This document shows positions 1 to 9,800 of a stretch of DNA of 45,640 nucleotides, one piece after another. The position numbers and the translations under genes are program-made. Each line of letters begins with the position of its first letter. Within the stretch, counting starts at the first letter, position 1. Source of the DNA: Nitrospirales bacterium. GTDB taxonomy: Bacteria; Nitrospirota; Nitrospiria; Nitrospirales; UBA8639. Where the stretch lies: contig BQIW01000029.1 in the NCBI GenBank assembly GCA_021604105.1, positions 1-45,640 of the forward strand, read 5' to 3'. The notes below the pieces were generated by a model. It was not told the DNA's origin and did not search any database. It saw nothing but the letters and a program-made list of their open reading frames with translations.

Positions 1-34
1 GGGAGTGATACCTTAGTCGAAAGGAGTGAGTTAT

Positions 35-223
35 ATGGGACGACCGACAAAAGTAACCCAGGCCAAACGAAATCGTGAGATGGTGAAAAGAATGAAGCAA
101 CAGGATAAGGAAGCCCGTCGTGAGCAACGCAAGTCTGAAAACGGAGAAGCTCCTCGTGTGCTTGATGGGGAAGATCCCGATTTAGTTGGGATACGGCCAG
201 GCCCGCAACCACCGCAATACTAG
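35..223 (+). CDS. small basic conserved hypothetical protein
   Basis: This is a 62-residue, highly charged protein. The first 35 residues are rich in Lys, Arg and Gln, and the tail is acidic then proline-rich, ending in PGPQPPQY. It has no signal peptide or membrane segment, so it is probably cytoplasmic. I prefer the ATG at 35 because AAGGAG lies 8 bases upstream; a GTG at 26 in the same frame overlaps that ribosome-binding site. From memory, short proteins starting MGRP(T/S)K and ending in a PGPQP-like tail occur in Nitrospirota and Deltaproteobacteria, but I cannot name a function. The basic helix could bind nucleic acid (inference only). No gene follows in the next 580 bases. Confidence 0.6.
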   Translation: MGRPTKVTQAKRNREMVKRMKQQDKEARREQRKSENGEAPRVLDGEDPDLVGIRPGPQPPQY

Positions 224-805
224 TGAGTCCTGGATTTTCTCACTGATCGTTTCATTCCTTTACCGGTTTTTTTCTTGGAAAGCTTTTCCCGGTCCAAGTA
301 TATTCTGCCAGGATTGGCATGATTACCCGAACAATCTGCTTCCCTCCTCCTTCATTTCATCTCTGATCCTATCTGCGAGTTATTGAGTATTTCCCTCTCG
401 CTTCTCTCTACAAGAATTGAAGAAGTCCCATGTCCTTTATTTTCTGATGCGTGATGGGGCATGAAGTTCTTTCCTTAGGCACGCCTGTGCGTCTAAGATA
501 TCCGGAGTATCCTCCTAGATCAAAAATAATTTTCGAAGGCAAGGCGGGCCCTGTCTTACCATTTGTCAGTAAGGGAGTATTGAATAATAAGGATGGTCAA
601 GGGCAAATTTGCCCAGGATGAGATTCCTCATCAAAGGCTCCGGGTCGGTTCAAAAAAGCATGCCCTGAGTCTTCCCGAAGGGTCCGTCCAGCAAGGCCGC
701 AGCCGTTTGTACGCGTGGAGCGTACGCTGAGTACGTGAGCACGGGACAAGGGCGAGAACGCCGCTGGCGGCTTTTTTCAACAGACCCCATAAACAAAGGT
801 GGGAG
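224..805. other. intergenic region holding the left repeat copy
   Basis: There is no supported gene in these 582 bases. Bases 224-572 show no recognisable feature. Bases 573-787 are the left copy of the 215-bp repeat. Short frames here look like chance translations of the repeat. Confidence 0.6.
573..787 (+). repeat. 215-bp dispersed repeat, left copy
   Basis: This copy pairs with an inverted copy at 1692-1906. Hand alignment is gap-poor with roughly 8-10 differences in 215 positions (about 95% identity). The ends read GGGAGTATTG and CAACAGACCC, which match as inverted ends at 7 of 10 positions, so the unit resembles a small non-autonomous element. Near its right end GCCGC-TG-GCGGC is followed by six T residues, a terminator-like hairpin. 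Similar sequence with the GCCGCTGGCGG core is, from memory, very common in Nitrospira genomes. The copy lies downstream of the small basic gene and just upstream of the flavoprotein gene. Confidence 0.85.
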
Positions 806-1459
806 ATGAATAAAGAGCAGGAAGACTTGACACCGTATATGAATTCCGAAGGGGAGAGGCAAGCCCAACGCATGTTCGGAACAACCCGACGGGCTATGGC
901 TTTTTATCGGAATCAGATGACGAATGAATTAAATGACAAAATGCAGTCATTTATTGCCAGGCAGGAGATGGTTTTTCTTTCCACTGCCAATGCCAAAAAC
1001 CAGTGTGATTGCTCGTATCGGGCCGGGACTGCCGGGTTCGTCAGCGTGCTCAATGCCAAACTATTGGCGTATCCCGAATATCGCGGGAACGGGGTCATGG
1101 CGAGTGTCGGCAACATTCTTGAAAATCCCCACATCGGGCTGATGTTCATCGATTTTTTACAAAGTACGGTCGGTCTGCATGTCAATGGAAAGGCACGTGT
1201 GGTAACCAATGAAGAAGTCATCGCTATGTCGGAAATTCCTCAAGCCATGCGTGACGCTTCACAGATGAAAGGGGGGCAACATCCCGAATGCTGGGTAATC
1301 GTAGAAGTCGAAGAAGCCTATATTCATTGTTCCAAGCACGTTCCTCGAATGAAAAAGGTTGAAAAGGAACTTCATTGGGGAACGGACGATGAATTGCATA
1401 AAGGCGGGGATTTTTTCCAGCTTCAATCCAATCAATCTAATGCCCTCCCTTCTGAATGA
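806..1459 (+). CDS. pyridoxamine 5'-phosphate oxidase family (split-barrel flavin-binding) protein
   Basis: This 217-residue protein has the layout of the FMN-binding split-barrel superfamily: an N-terminal helix, then EMVFLSTAN (about residue 52), a strand-rich core with GTAGFVSVLN and YRGNGVMASVGNI, and NPHIGLMFIDF followed by a VNGKARVV strand. Members bind FMN, F420 or haem and are usually oxidoreductases or stress proteins; the exact reaction cannot be assigned. There is no signal peptide, so it is probably cytoplasmic. The chosen ATG has AAAGG about 6 bases upstream; an in-frame ATG at 839 is possible but poorly placed. The gene stands alone between two inverted 215-bp repeats, so it may travel or be insulated as a unit (inference). 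Confidence 0.8.
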   Translation: MNKEQEDLTPYMNSEGERQAQRMFGTTRRAMAFYRNQMTNELNDKMQSFIARQEMVFLSTANAKNQCDCSYRAGTAGFVSVLNAKLLAYPEYRGNGVMASVGNILENPHIGLMFIDFLQSTVGLHVNGKARVVTNEEVIAMSEIPQAMRDASQMKGGQHPECWVIVEVEEAYIHCSKHVPRMKKVEKELHWGTDDELHKGGDFFQLQSNQSNALPSE

Positions 1460-1916
1460 TAGAAAAATTCCGTTTTGGATGGATAAGGTACAAGGCTTTC
1501 TTCCAGGACGTCTATGTGCCTGTTGGTCCGTGAAAGAGAAGACACGGAGGCCTTTTTCAACAAATAACAAGGAGAGAAGAAAGTTGTATGGTCATTATCG
1601 GCCGGATTTGGTGCAGGATTGTTCACTTGATATTACGACTAAATGAAGATCCCATCCTTCGGAAAGCTGAGAGGGCATGCTTTTCCACTCTGGGTCTGTT
1701 GAAAAAAGCCGCCAGCGGCGTTCTCGCCATTTTCCCGTGCTCACGTACGAAGCGTATGCTCCGCGCGTACAAACGGCTGCGGCCTTGCTGGACGGACCCT
1801 TCGGGAAGACTCAGGGCATGCTTTTTTGAACCGACCCGGAGCCTTTGATGAGGAATCTCATCCTGCGCAAATTTGCCCTTGACCATCCTTATTATTTAAC
1901 ACTCCCACTTTGTCTA
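1460..1916. other. intergenic region holding the right repeat copy
   Basis: This region carries the inverted right copy of the 215-bp repeat at 1692-1906. Bases 1460-1691 contain no supported gene. A short stretch around 1662-1694 (GGGCATGCTTTTCC...) resembles an internal part of the repeat and may be a fragment of a third copy. Confidence 0.5.
1692..1906 (-). repeat. 215-bp dispersed repeat, right (inverted) copy
   Basis: This is the reverse-complement partner of 573-787, with the same length. Read on the minus strand it runs from GGGAGTGTTA to CAACAGACCC and carries the same GCCGC-TG-GCGGC plus T-tract hairpin. In this orientation it lies immediately downstream of the Amt-kinase gene, 10 bases past its stop, and could act as its transcription terminator (inference). 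Confidence 0.85.
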
Positions 1917-4900
1917 TTATGAAAGGGTCGGAGAGGACTGCTTTAATTCATCTTGCAGAGCCGCTTGTACCCGCTCGAATTCAGATTGAAGCGACACGAA
2001 AATGGATTGAGCTTTTTCAAGGTTTTGAGTTTGGCCCATTTGCTCAAGTTGAAAGGCTAATTCGGCAAGTGGTTTGGCGCCAATGGTTCGTGAGCATCCT
2101 TTGAGCGCATGCGCCACCCTGAGAAGGGAATCACTCTTGTTTTCCTGTATCGCCAGATTGATTCCATTCATGTGTGTAACGGAATCCCGACAAAATTGGT
2201 CAATGACGGAAATAACAAATGTGGGATCCTCATCTCCCCCCAATCGGCGTAGGTCTGCGAGAGTCGCCGAATCCAAAGGTGGCGAAGGGTCTAGTGCGGA
2301 TGTTCCGGATTGGAGTGAGGTCTCTCGATTGTCTGGTTGATGAGATCCTGCTTCACCCTCATGGTGTAGGGTTGAAGCAGTTTGGGTGAGCCATTTCTCC
2401 AAAACTCGACCCAGATCCTCTAATTTCACCGGTTTGGATAAAAAATCATTCATGCCGGCTTCCAAGCATTTTTCCCGATCACCAGCCATGGCGGTGGCCG
2501 TCATGGCAATGATAGGCAAGTGTGGAGGGGTACCTTCACGTTTCCGTATTTCTCTGGTGGCTTCAAATCCGTCCATCTCCGGCATTTGACAATCCATGAG
2601 GACACCGGAATAGCTGGTCCGTGTGATGGCTTCAACAGCTTCACGTCCATTCTCTGCAATATCCACTTGATATCCCAGTGTTTGCAGCATGCGAACCCCG
2701 ACTTTTTGGTTGACGAGATTATCATCGGCCAGGAGGAGTCGGTGCCCTGAGCCTTTGCTCATCTCCTTTGCGGGCGATTGAATCGTGATGGGCGAAGGGG
2801 CCACGTCAGATCGTCTCAGGACATTTAACAGACATTGGTTCAATTGCTTGTACCGAACCGGTTTGTTGACAAAGGCCGCGAAATGCCTTTGATTGATGTG
2901 GGTCTGTTCGATCCGGCTGACCAAAGGATTGAGCAGGATCAAACGAATGGACGCCAACTGCGGATCGGCTTTGATGGCATTCGCCAGTTCGAGACCATCC
3001 ATGCCCGGCATGTTCATATCTATGAGCGCAAGGTGACAGGGTTCTCCTTTCCCTGCCAGTTCCCGGAAGATGGTCAAGGCCTTCTCGCCATTTTCCGCTT
3101 GGATACTTTGCATGCCCCAATAGCGTGTATATTTTTGGAGTACCATTCGATTTGTGGCGTTATCATCAATGATGCCAATACGAACACCTTCAAGTTCACG
3201 AGGCAAAATCTCAACGACCGGGTGAGAATGTTGATTGCCGAAACGGGTGGTGAACCAGAAGCAACTCCCTTGGCCCAGTTCGCTGTGGACTCCGATGGTC
3301 CCTCCCATGAGCTCTGCCAGCTTTTTGGATATGGAGAGACCTAATCCTGTCCCTCCGTATTTCCGGGTTGTGGAGCTGTCTTCCTGGCTAAAGGCCTGAA
3401 ACAGGCGAGCCTGGCTTTCAGGGGATATCCCTATACCGGTGTCGGTAATATTAAACCGTAAGAGGGCTGTTCCGGAGGTTTCCTCTTCGGGGAAAATCCG
3501 AACCATAATTTCTCCCTGTGCGGTGAACTTAATCGCATTGCCAATGAGGTTCATCAGGATCTGGCGGAGTCTTACTGGATCACCCTGGACGGTGGTGGGA
3601 ATTTCCGGATTGATCAGGCTCATCAATTCTAATCCCTTGCCTTGCGCCTGAAAGCCTAACAGATCGATCACGGCATCCACCGTCTCCCGAAAGTCAAAGT
3701 CTATGGTTTCGATTGTCAACTTTCCGGATTCGATTTTTGAGAAATCGAGTATGTCATTGATGATGGTGAGAAGCGCATCACCTGAATCCTTGATTGTGAG
3801 GAGACAGTCTTGCTGGTCTTCCGTGAGATGGGTGCCGAGCAAAATATCCGCCATGCCGATGATGCCATTCATGGGCGTTCGGATTTCATGACTCATCGTG
3901 GCCAGAAAATCGGCTTTCATTTTAGTTGCGGCCTCGGCTTCGGCTTTGGCACGAATCAAGGTGGCTTCTCCTCGTTTGCGTTCAACCACGCGGCCAAGTT
4001 GTGCTCCCACATACCCCATGACTTCTAATAATTTGCCATCCGGTTCTCTCTCATCCGTCGAAAAAAACTCCAATACGCCGACCACCTGTTCCCCGATGAC
4101 AATTGGAAGTCCAAACCCAGCTCTCACGTCAATACCATTGGCCTGTTGGGATCTGAGAAAATTGTGGTCTTGAGTTACATCCCGAATCCAAATGGGCTTG
4201 CCACTGGCCAGTACCCGACCGGGAAGACTTTCGCCGTAGTAAAAGTCGGTTCGTTCGGTCATGGCACGAAAGGGCTCAAACCGCTCAGGGTGTTCAAAAT
4301 GCCAGAGGGTGGTGGGAATGAGTGTGTGGCTGTTATCGTCAGATAGGAGGTACAAGTGCCCGACAGGCCAACCGGTATTCTGACAGATCAACTCCATCGT
4401 CAGTTGCATCGCGTCTTCAATTGTCGAGGATTCGTTTGTGGCTTTGGCGATCTCCTGAAAAAGGGCATTAAGTCTGGCCCCATAGGCCAGGGCGGCATCC
4501 ACATCCTCTCGTCGTCGTTGCTCCGTATTGATCGTGTCTAATACCCGGTTATATTCTTCTGCGATTTGACCAACCTCCGTATGAGGTTCTGAGAGGACAT
4601 GACGGGTAAAGTCATGACGGTTTCGTTGCTCTTCCATTTGGACAAGGAGATCAAAAATGGCAGTGCTGGCCCCATGTTCGGCCATATTAAGACCGGTTCG
4701 TTCCTCCTCGGCTGTGACACGCAGGGGAATCCATTGATTGATAAGCCAGAGGAGGGCGAAACCCATACCAAATGCCCAGATGAAACAGACGGTGCTTCCT
4801 AGGATCTGAATGCCTATTTGTTCCCAGACGGTAAGCCCTGTGCCCCAGGAGTCGGGAGTACTCAAGAGGGGGAAGACGATGGTGCCCCACACCCCCACGC

Positions 4901-5864
4901 AGGCATGAACAGGTACGACGCCAATCGCGTCATCAATGTGGAAACGTTCTAAAAGGCTGGTCGCGCCGACATAGATCATCCCGGCCCCGACCCCGATGAG
5001 GATCGTGCCTTCGGGCGACATGATATTGGCGGAAGCGGTAATGCTGACCAGACCGGCCAGGACACCGTTAAGGGCGTGACCGACATCGGGTCGTTTCAAG
5101 TGATACCAGCTTAATCCAAGGGCTGCCAGAGCACCGGTGGCTCCGGCAAGGGTTGTATTCACCAGAATCTGTGAGGCGTTCTGGGTAAACTCGAGACTAC
5201 TCCCCCCGTTAAAACCGTACCATCCGAACCACAGCAGCAAAACTCCAAGCGTGGCTAACGGAAGATTCTGCCCCTGGATCGGGACGGCCGTGCCGGAAAA
5301 GCGACCATGTCGAGTTCCAATCACCATAATGGCTGCCAACGCCACCCACCCTCCCGTTGAATGGACGACGGTTGAGCCGGCAAAGTCAAGAAATCCGAGT
5401 TGGTTCAGCCATCCTGTGTTCTGCCCTGTGGCCACTCCCCCCCATATCCAATGGCCAACAACGGGATAGATGAGAAGAGACACGATAAGGCTGGTGAACA
5501 AATACCCCGTAAAGCGCATGCGCTCGGCAACAGCACCTGAGACGAGTGTTGTGGCGGTGCCACAAAATACCATCTGAAAGAAAAAAAACGCCCACAACCA
5601 ACCCTGCTCATGGGCATCAAAAAGAAATCCCTCTGTGCCGATGATGCCCGCTGCCGTTGGTCCGTGCATGAAGGCAAAGCCTGCCACCCAAAAGGCGAGT
5701 GAAGAAATACAGAAGTCAATCAGGTTTTTGATCGCGACGTTGATACTATTCTTGGCTCGGACAAAACCTGTTTCCAAACAGGTAAACCCTCCTTGCATGA
5801 GCATGACGAGGACCGCACAGATCAGTAGCCATAAAATATCAATGGTTGAATAATTACCGGACAT
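1917..5864 (-). CDS. ammonium transporter-hybrid histidine kinase fusion (Amt-GAF-HisKA-HATPase-REC-REC-HPt)
   Basis: This 1,315-residue protein is probably an ammonium-responsive phosphorelay sensor in the inner membrane. Residues 8-390 form a full Amt/Rh domain with about 11 membrane spans. D160 (LDFAGSTVVH) and the pore histidines H168 and H320 (VPVHACVG) are present. A GAF domain lies at about 460-630. The kinase has phosphoacceptor H659 (MSHEIRTPMNG), an N box near 773 and G boxes DTGIGI and GGTGLGL. Two receiver domains follow, with D949 and D1091. A C-terminal HPt domain has H1252 (AHALKGCSRTIGA). Amt-kinase fusions are known, for example Amt5 of Kuenenia stuttgartiensis. Whether this one transports, senses or both is not decided by sequence. 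It has no adjacent response-regulator gene, and the right repeat copy sits at its 3' end. Confidence 0.95.
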   Translation of the reverse strand: MSGNYSTIDILWLLICAVLVMLMQGGFTCLETGFVRAKNSINVAIKNLIDFCISSLAFWVAGFAFMHGPTAAGIIGTEGFLFDAHEQGWLWAFFFFQMVFCGTATTLVSGAVAERMRFTGYLFTSLIVSLLIYPVVGHWIWGGVATGQNTGWLNQLGFLDFAGSTVVHSTGGWVALAAIMVIGTRHGRFSGTAVPIQGQNLPLATLGVLLLWFGWYGFNGGSSLEFTQNASQILVNTTLAGATGALAALGLSWYHLKRPDVGHALNGVLAGLVSITASANIMSPEGTILIGVGAGMIYVGATSLLERFHIDDAIGVVPVHACVGVWGTIVFPLLSTPDSWGTGLTVWEQIGIQILGSTVCFIWAFGMGFALLWLINQWIPLRVTAEEERTGLNMAEHGASTAIFDLLVQMEEQRNRHDFTRHVLSEPHTEVGQIAEEYNRVLDTINTEQRRREDVDAALAYGARLNALFQEIAKATNESSTIEDAMQLTMELICQNTGWPVGHLYLLSDDNSHTLIPTTLWHFEHPERFEPFRAMTERTDFYYGESLPGRVLASGKPIWIRDVTQDHNFLRSQQANGIDVRAGFGLPIVIGEQVVGVLEFFSTDEREPDGKLLEVMGYVGAQLGRVVERKRGEATLIRAKAEAEAATKMKADFLATMSHEIRTPMNGIIGMADILLGTHLTEDQQDCLLTIKDSGDALLTIINDILDFSKIESGKLTIETIDFDFRETVDAVIDLLGFQAQGKGLELMSLINPEIPTTVQGDPVRLRQILMNLIGNAIKFTAQGEIMVRIFPEEETSGTALLRFNITDTGIGISPESQARLFQAFSQEDSSTTRKYGGTGLGLSISKKLAELMGGTIGVHSELGQGSCFWFTTRFGNQHSHPVVEILPRELEGVRIGIIDDNATNRMVLQKYTRYWGMQSIQAENGEKALTIFRELAGKGEPCHLALIDMNMPGMDGLELANAIKADPQLASIRLILLNPLVSRIEQTHINQRHFAAFVNKPVRYKQLNQCLLNVLRRSDVAPSPITIQSPAKEMSKGSGHRLLLADDNLVNQKVGVRMLQTLGYQVDIAENGREAVEAITRTSYSGVLMDCQMPEMDGFEATREIRKREGTPPHLPIIAMTATAMAGDREKCLEAGMNDFLSKPVKLEDLGRVLEKWLTQTASTLHHEGEAGSHQPDNRETSLQSGTSALDPSPPLDSATLADLRRLGGDEDPTFVISVIDQFCRDSVTHMNGINLAIQENKSDSLLRVAHALKGCSRTIGAKPLAELAFQLEQMGQTQNLEKAQSIFVSLQSEFERVQAALQDELKQSSPTLS

Positions 5865-6857
5865 GAGATTGGTTAACCCATCATGCGAATAATCCCGTGG
5901 CGATGGTGCGAAAAGAAGTACAGGGAGTATGGTATGGCTTCATACGAACAGCACAGAATACCCTTCAGATAGCTGAGCGGGGGAATATCCACATGTAATT
6001 CGATCTACCATGAAAAAGATGCTCCCCCGGAGTGCTGGGGAAATTTTACCCTTGATAAAAAAGGCATGTCTGTGCGTTGCGAAAGGTTGCCTTTCATTGA
6101 TTTCGGCATTTCGTTGTTTGAAATGAAGGAATTTCCCTGAAATCCTCAGATCAAATGAGTGAAAATTACTCATTGACTCATGGAGGGAGAGCCTTTCATC
6201 AGATGACGTGCAATTATCAAAAAACCCGGGATGTACGGCAGGCTTATGGGTTTAATGAATGGGGTGGGGCTGTTGGGGCTTCTGCTGGAGCGAAAGCTGC
6301 ATTTCCCCCCGTTGGCTGGGAAACGGGGGATTTGGTGGCGGATTCCTGGCTGAATCGGGAATCTGGAGTACGCACGGTCCTATTAAAAAACATTGAATTC
6401 GGAAAGCCATTTTTTTGTGAACCACCCTGGAAATTCAGTGCACAAAATTGCCTTTGCCATGTACAAGACCCTGGGGGAGAGGGCGCCCCTTCCAGGACGG
6501 CCTATTCAACGGAGCTGTTTCCCATGCGCCTGATCTCCTGTTCACGAAACGTTTTGAGCTGCTGAAACGATTTTTGATATCTGCTCAGTTCAGACGGCAT
6601 ACATCAGAAGATGAGTGGTGTATAATGAAAGCTTTGCCGATGTGAATCCGGAATAAGAAAACCCGTAAAGTTGTGACAACAACTCGGGATGGATGGTCGT
6701 GTGGTACCTGTGCTTTGCAGAATACCCCTATGTCTCCTCAGAATTGTTACCAAGGACATAAGGTGATGCGTTGTTCATCACGACCGGGAATGTTCGGGTG
6801 TCAGAACTCCTGCCGGTTTGTTGATTGCTCAGGGTTGTGTACGATGATAGGGAAACG
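5865..6857. other. long intergenic region between divergent genes
   Basis: About 990 bases separate the Amt-kinase gene (minus) from the helicase gene (plus), so promoters of both must lie here. Open frames in it, the longest at 6155-6565, lack a credible ribosome-binding site and resemble no family I know. One hairpin-like inverted repeat stands out at 6662-6688. No RNA gene was recognised. Confidence 0.5.
6662..6688. promoter_or_regulatory. two-tier inverted repeat upstream of the helicase gene
   Basis: The arms AGTTGT (6669-6674) and ACAACT (6679-6684) pair perfectly around GACA, and outer arms CCCG (6662-6665) and CGGG (6685-6688) add four more pairs beyond a three-base bulge. It lies about 170 bases before the helicase start. 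It could be an operator or an RNA hairpin; no T tract follows, so it is not an intrinsic terminator. Confidence 0.3.
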
Positions 6858-9800
6858 ATGTCCGTAGAACCTTTTGGTGTTCTGGAACACCTGAAAGTCC
6901 TCTCTCCGAATCATGTCTACTTCCTGGCCTCCAAGGCGTTTGTCCTTCGCGGATATGAGTATTATGCCCAAGGAAGGCTTGAGTCTTATAGCTGGGACCG
7001 GACGCAGACCTTCCTGTCGGCTACGGTGCGAGGGGCAACCCAGTATCTGGTTCGGTTTGGTGTGCACAACGGGCAGCTGACCTTTTCCTGTAACTGCCCG
7101 GTGTGGACCCCGGAGTCGCATTGCAAGCATGTCATTTGTGCCCTCCTGACCACAGTCAATCTCCTGCTCCCCGATACTTTCCGCATGCCCTCATCCAATT
7201 CCACTCAACGAGCCCTGCTCCTACGGCAACTCATGGAACGCGCCGAGAGCCCTTTGGCGTCAAAACCATCTACCCCGGCAGTTCCTCCACAGTTCGAGAT
7301 CACACTCTGCAACTATCATGGAGGGTCATCCATTCGTATTACCAACCATGGAAATATTTGCCAATCCTTTGCAGGGATGCCAACCGAGTTAGCCGTGCTG
7401 CTTCGGGCCACGCAGGACCCCGCATGGTCCGTTCAGGAAGGATTGCGGGATTTCCTGAAACATCACGGACAGCATCATGCGTTGTTTTTCGAAAATGCGA
7501 ATGGACGAGTTCCTCTGGAATGGGCGCCGGATGCGCTGTATACCACAAAAACGGAACTGGACCTTCTCGGGTCGCAGGTTTCGATTGCCGCCTGTTGTTT
7601 ACGCTTTGGTGAGGTGCAACCAAATACCCACGCCTGTCTGGGATTTGCGGCAGATTTACATGCCAAAAAACTTGGGCCACTCGAACATGAAGGTGGATGG
7701 GCCGTATACGATTTACTGTATGAAAATAGTCAGCGTGAACAGGTCATTGAACCCGCGGATCCTCTGAGCCGACCATTGGCCCTACCGCCTACACCGTATT
7801 CTCGTGACGGCTGGCTTCCCTCGGAACGCCCCGCTGGAATGGCGAGACCCACGTTTTCCATTCCGGTGGAACAATTTATGTCCTTACAACTGGATATCCC
7901 CCTTCAAGAACAAGATCAAATCCTGCGGTTGGTGTTGCTGAAGTGTGCCGGCCAGGAAGTTTCACTCACTGATCACGGCCATTCCGGCAAGGCGCCGACC
8001 TACCAGTATCGCCTCACGTTCATCCCGGAGGCCATTCCGATAGATGCCTCGGTGTTAGACCTGAGAACCGGGGTTCTCCGTGCGGAATGTTGGCTCGGGG
8101 AAAGTCAGGGGCGACCCAGTGTGCCAATTTTCCGGATATTTCCATTTCTTGAACGTGCCAAAACCGTCTCGAGTGGATTGAAGGCGAAGAAACGTCGTGC
8201 ACTCCTCTATGACACCTTTTTCCAATTGATCGGTCAGCATAAACCAACGGATGTCAGGAAACTGGTAAAAGCCTGCATTGCCCAGGATGAATTCCGCCCA
8301 TTCAAACTGAAGGCGGAAGCCGAACAGATTCTTCAGCGATTTTCCTCCCCCGCGTTGGTGCCCAGTGTACGGCTGGTTATCCATGACGGGAACTGGTGTG
8401 TGGTGAGAAACGATTGGGCGAAAGAAGCCTTGCTCTATGCCATTCCGTATACGCTGTGGGGACCATCGCTATTTGAGGGCATGGAGGAACATGATGAAAT
8501 GACCCTGCCGCTCGCCACCCTCTATCCCCTGCTTCCCGAGCTTCATGCCAAATTGCAGGAAGTCGGCATCGGGCTTTTCTATCAAGACCAGCCCATTACC
8601 ACGTCGCAGTGGGATTGCTCGATTGATGCGCGACGGGGGGCAAGCATTGATTGGTTTGAGCTTCGACCGGAACTATTATGTGACGGGGTGCGGATCGAAG
8701 CGAAAGATATTGAAAAAATTCTTGAACGTGGTGGAATGATGGAAGCGGACGGCATCATCCGGATTGTGGACCAGAACACACAGGCCATTTTGCGTGCGTT
8801 TTCCTTCCTCTCCAATAAGCCCAGTATGGAGCACCGGGAACAAAAGGCTGTCGTTCGTGTACCGAAACTGCAAATCCTGGATTGGGTGGCCTTGAGAAAA
8901 CGGGGAGTGACGGTCATGCTCCCTCCGGCGGATGAAGCCTTGATTAACCGGTTGCTGCACTTTGAGCAGATTGAGGCTCTTCCCCTTCCTCACGTCCTGA
9001 ATGCGACGGTTCGCCCCTATCAACAAGAAGGGTATCGATGGCTGGGGTTTCTCTATCAACATCGCCTGGGTGCGTGCCTGGCGGATGACATGGGATTGGG
9101 AAAGACCCTGCAAGCCATTTGTTTATTCGCCGGGATTAAGGAAGGCCTTATCACAGCACCGGAACCGGTTCAAGGCCCACACCTCGTGGTGCTTCCTCCC
9201 AGCCTCTTATTTAATTGGGAACATGAAATTTCCAGATTTTATCCGACACTGACTGTACAGTCGTATACCGGGAAGGAACGGAGGCCTTCATTTGCCGGAA
9301 CCGATGTGGTGCTCACGACCTACGGCCTGATTCGTCGGGACATTGCCATCCTCGAAAAGATCCCTTTCAATGTCATTCTGTTCGATGAAGCCCAGGCGGT
9401 CAAAAACATTGTGGCCAGGACCACCGGTGCCGCAAGACGTCTCAAAGGGTATTTTAAATGCGTGATGACCGGAACACCCTTGGAAAATCATGTGGGAGAA
9501 TATTATGCTCTGATGGATTTGTGCGTGCCGGGTCTGCTGGGAGACTATGAAGAGATCAAGGGGAAAATGAAAACGCCATCACCGGCGTTGTTAGAGACCA
9601 TCATGCAGCGGAGCAGACCCTTTGTGTTGCGTCGAACCAAACGTCAAATTCTCAAAGAACTGCCACCGAAAATTGAGACGGATCTGTATCTGGAATTGAC
9701 AGATCGCCAAAAGAGTTTATATCAACAGACGGTCACCAAAATTCGTTCGACCATTGCTGCCGCCTACCGAAGTCAAACACCCGCGCAGGCCCGGATCATC

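Noticed and set aside
631-873. Minus-strand open frames over the left 215-bp repeat, and similar frames at 1588-1886
   Set aside because: They translate the repeat itself and have no ribosome-binding site. The same sequence appears in both copies regardless of context.
1588-1646. Short hydrophobic frame beginning MVIIGRIW, resembling the start of a small membrane protein
   Set aside because: It runs straight into the repeat and shows no family motif beyond the first residues.
6155-6565. A 136-codon plus-strand frame in the Amt-helicase gap
   Set aside because: The composition is not protein-like, it has no ribosome-binding site or recognised domain, and it overlaps other equally long frames.
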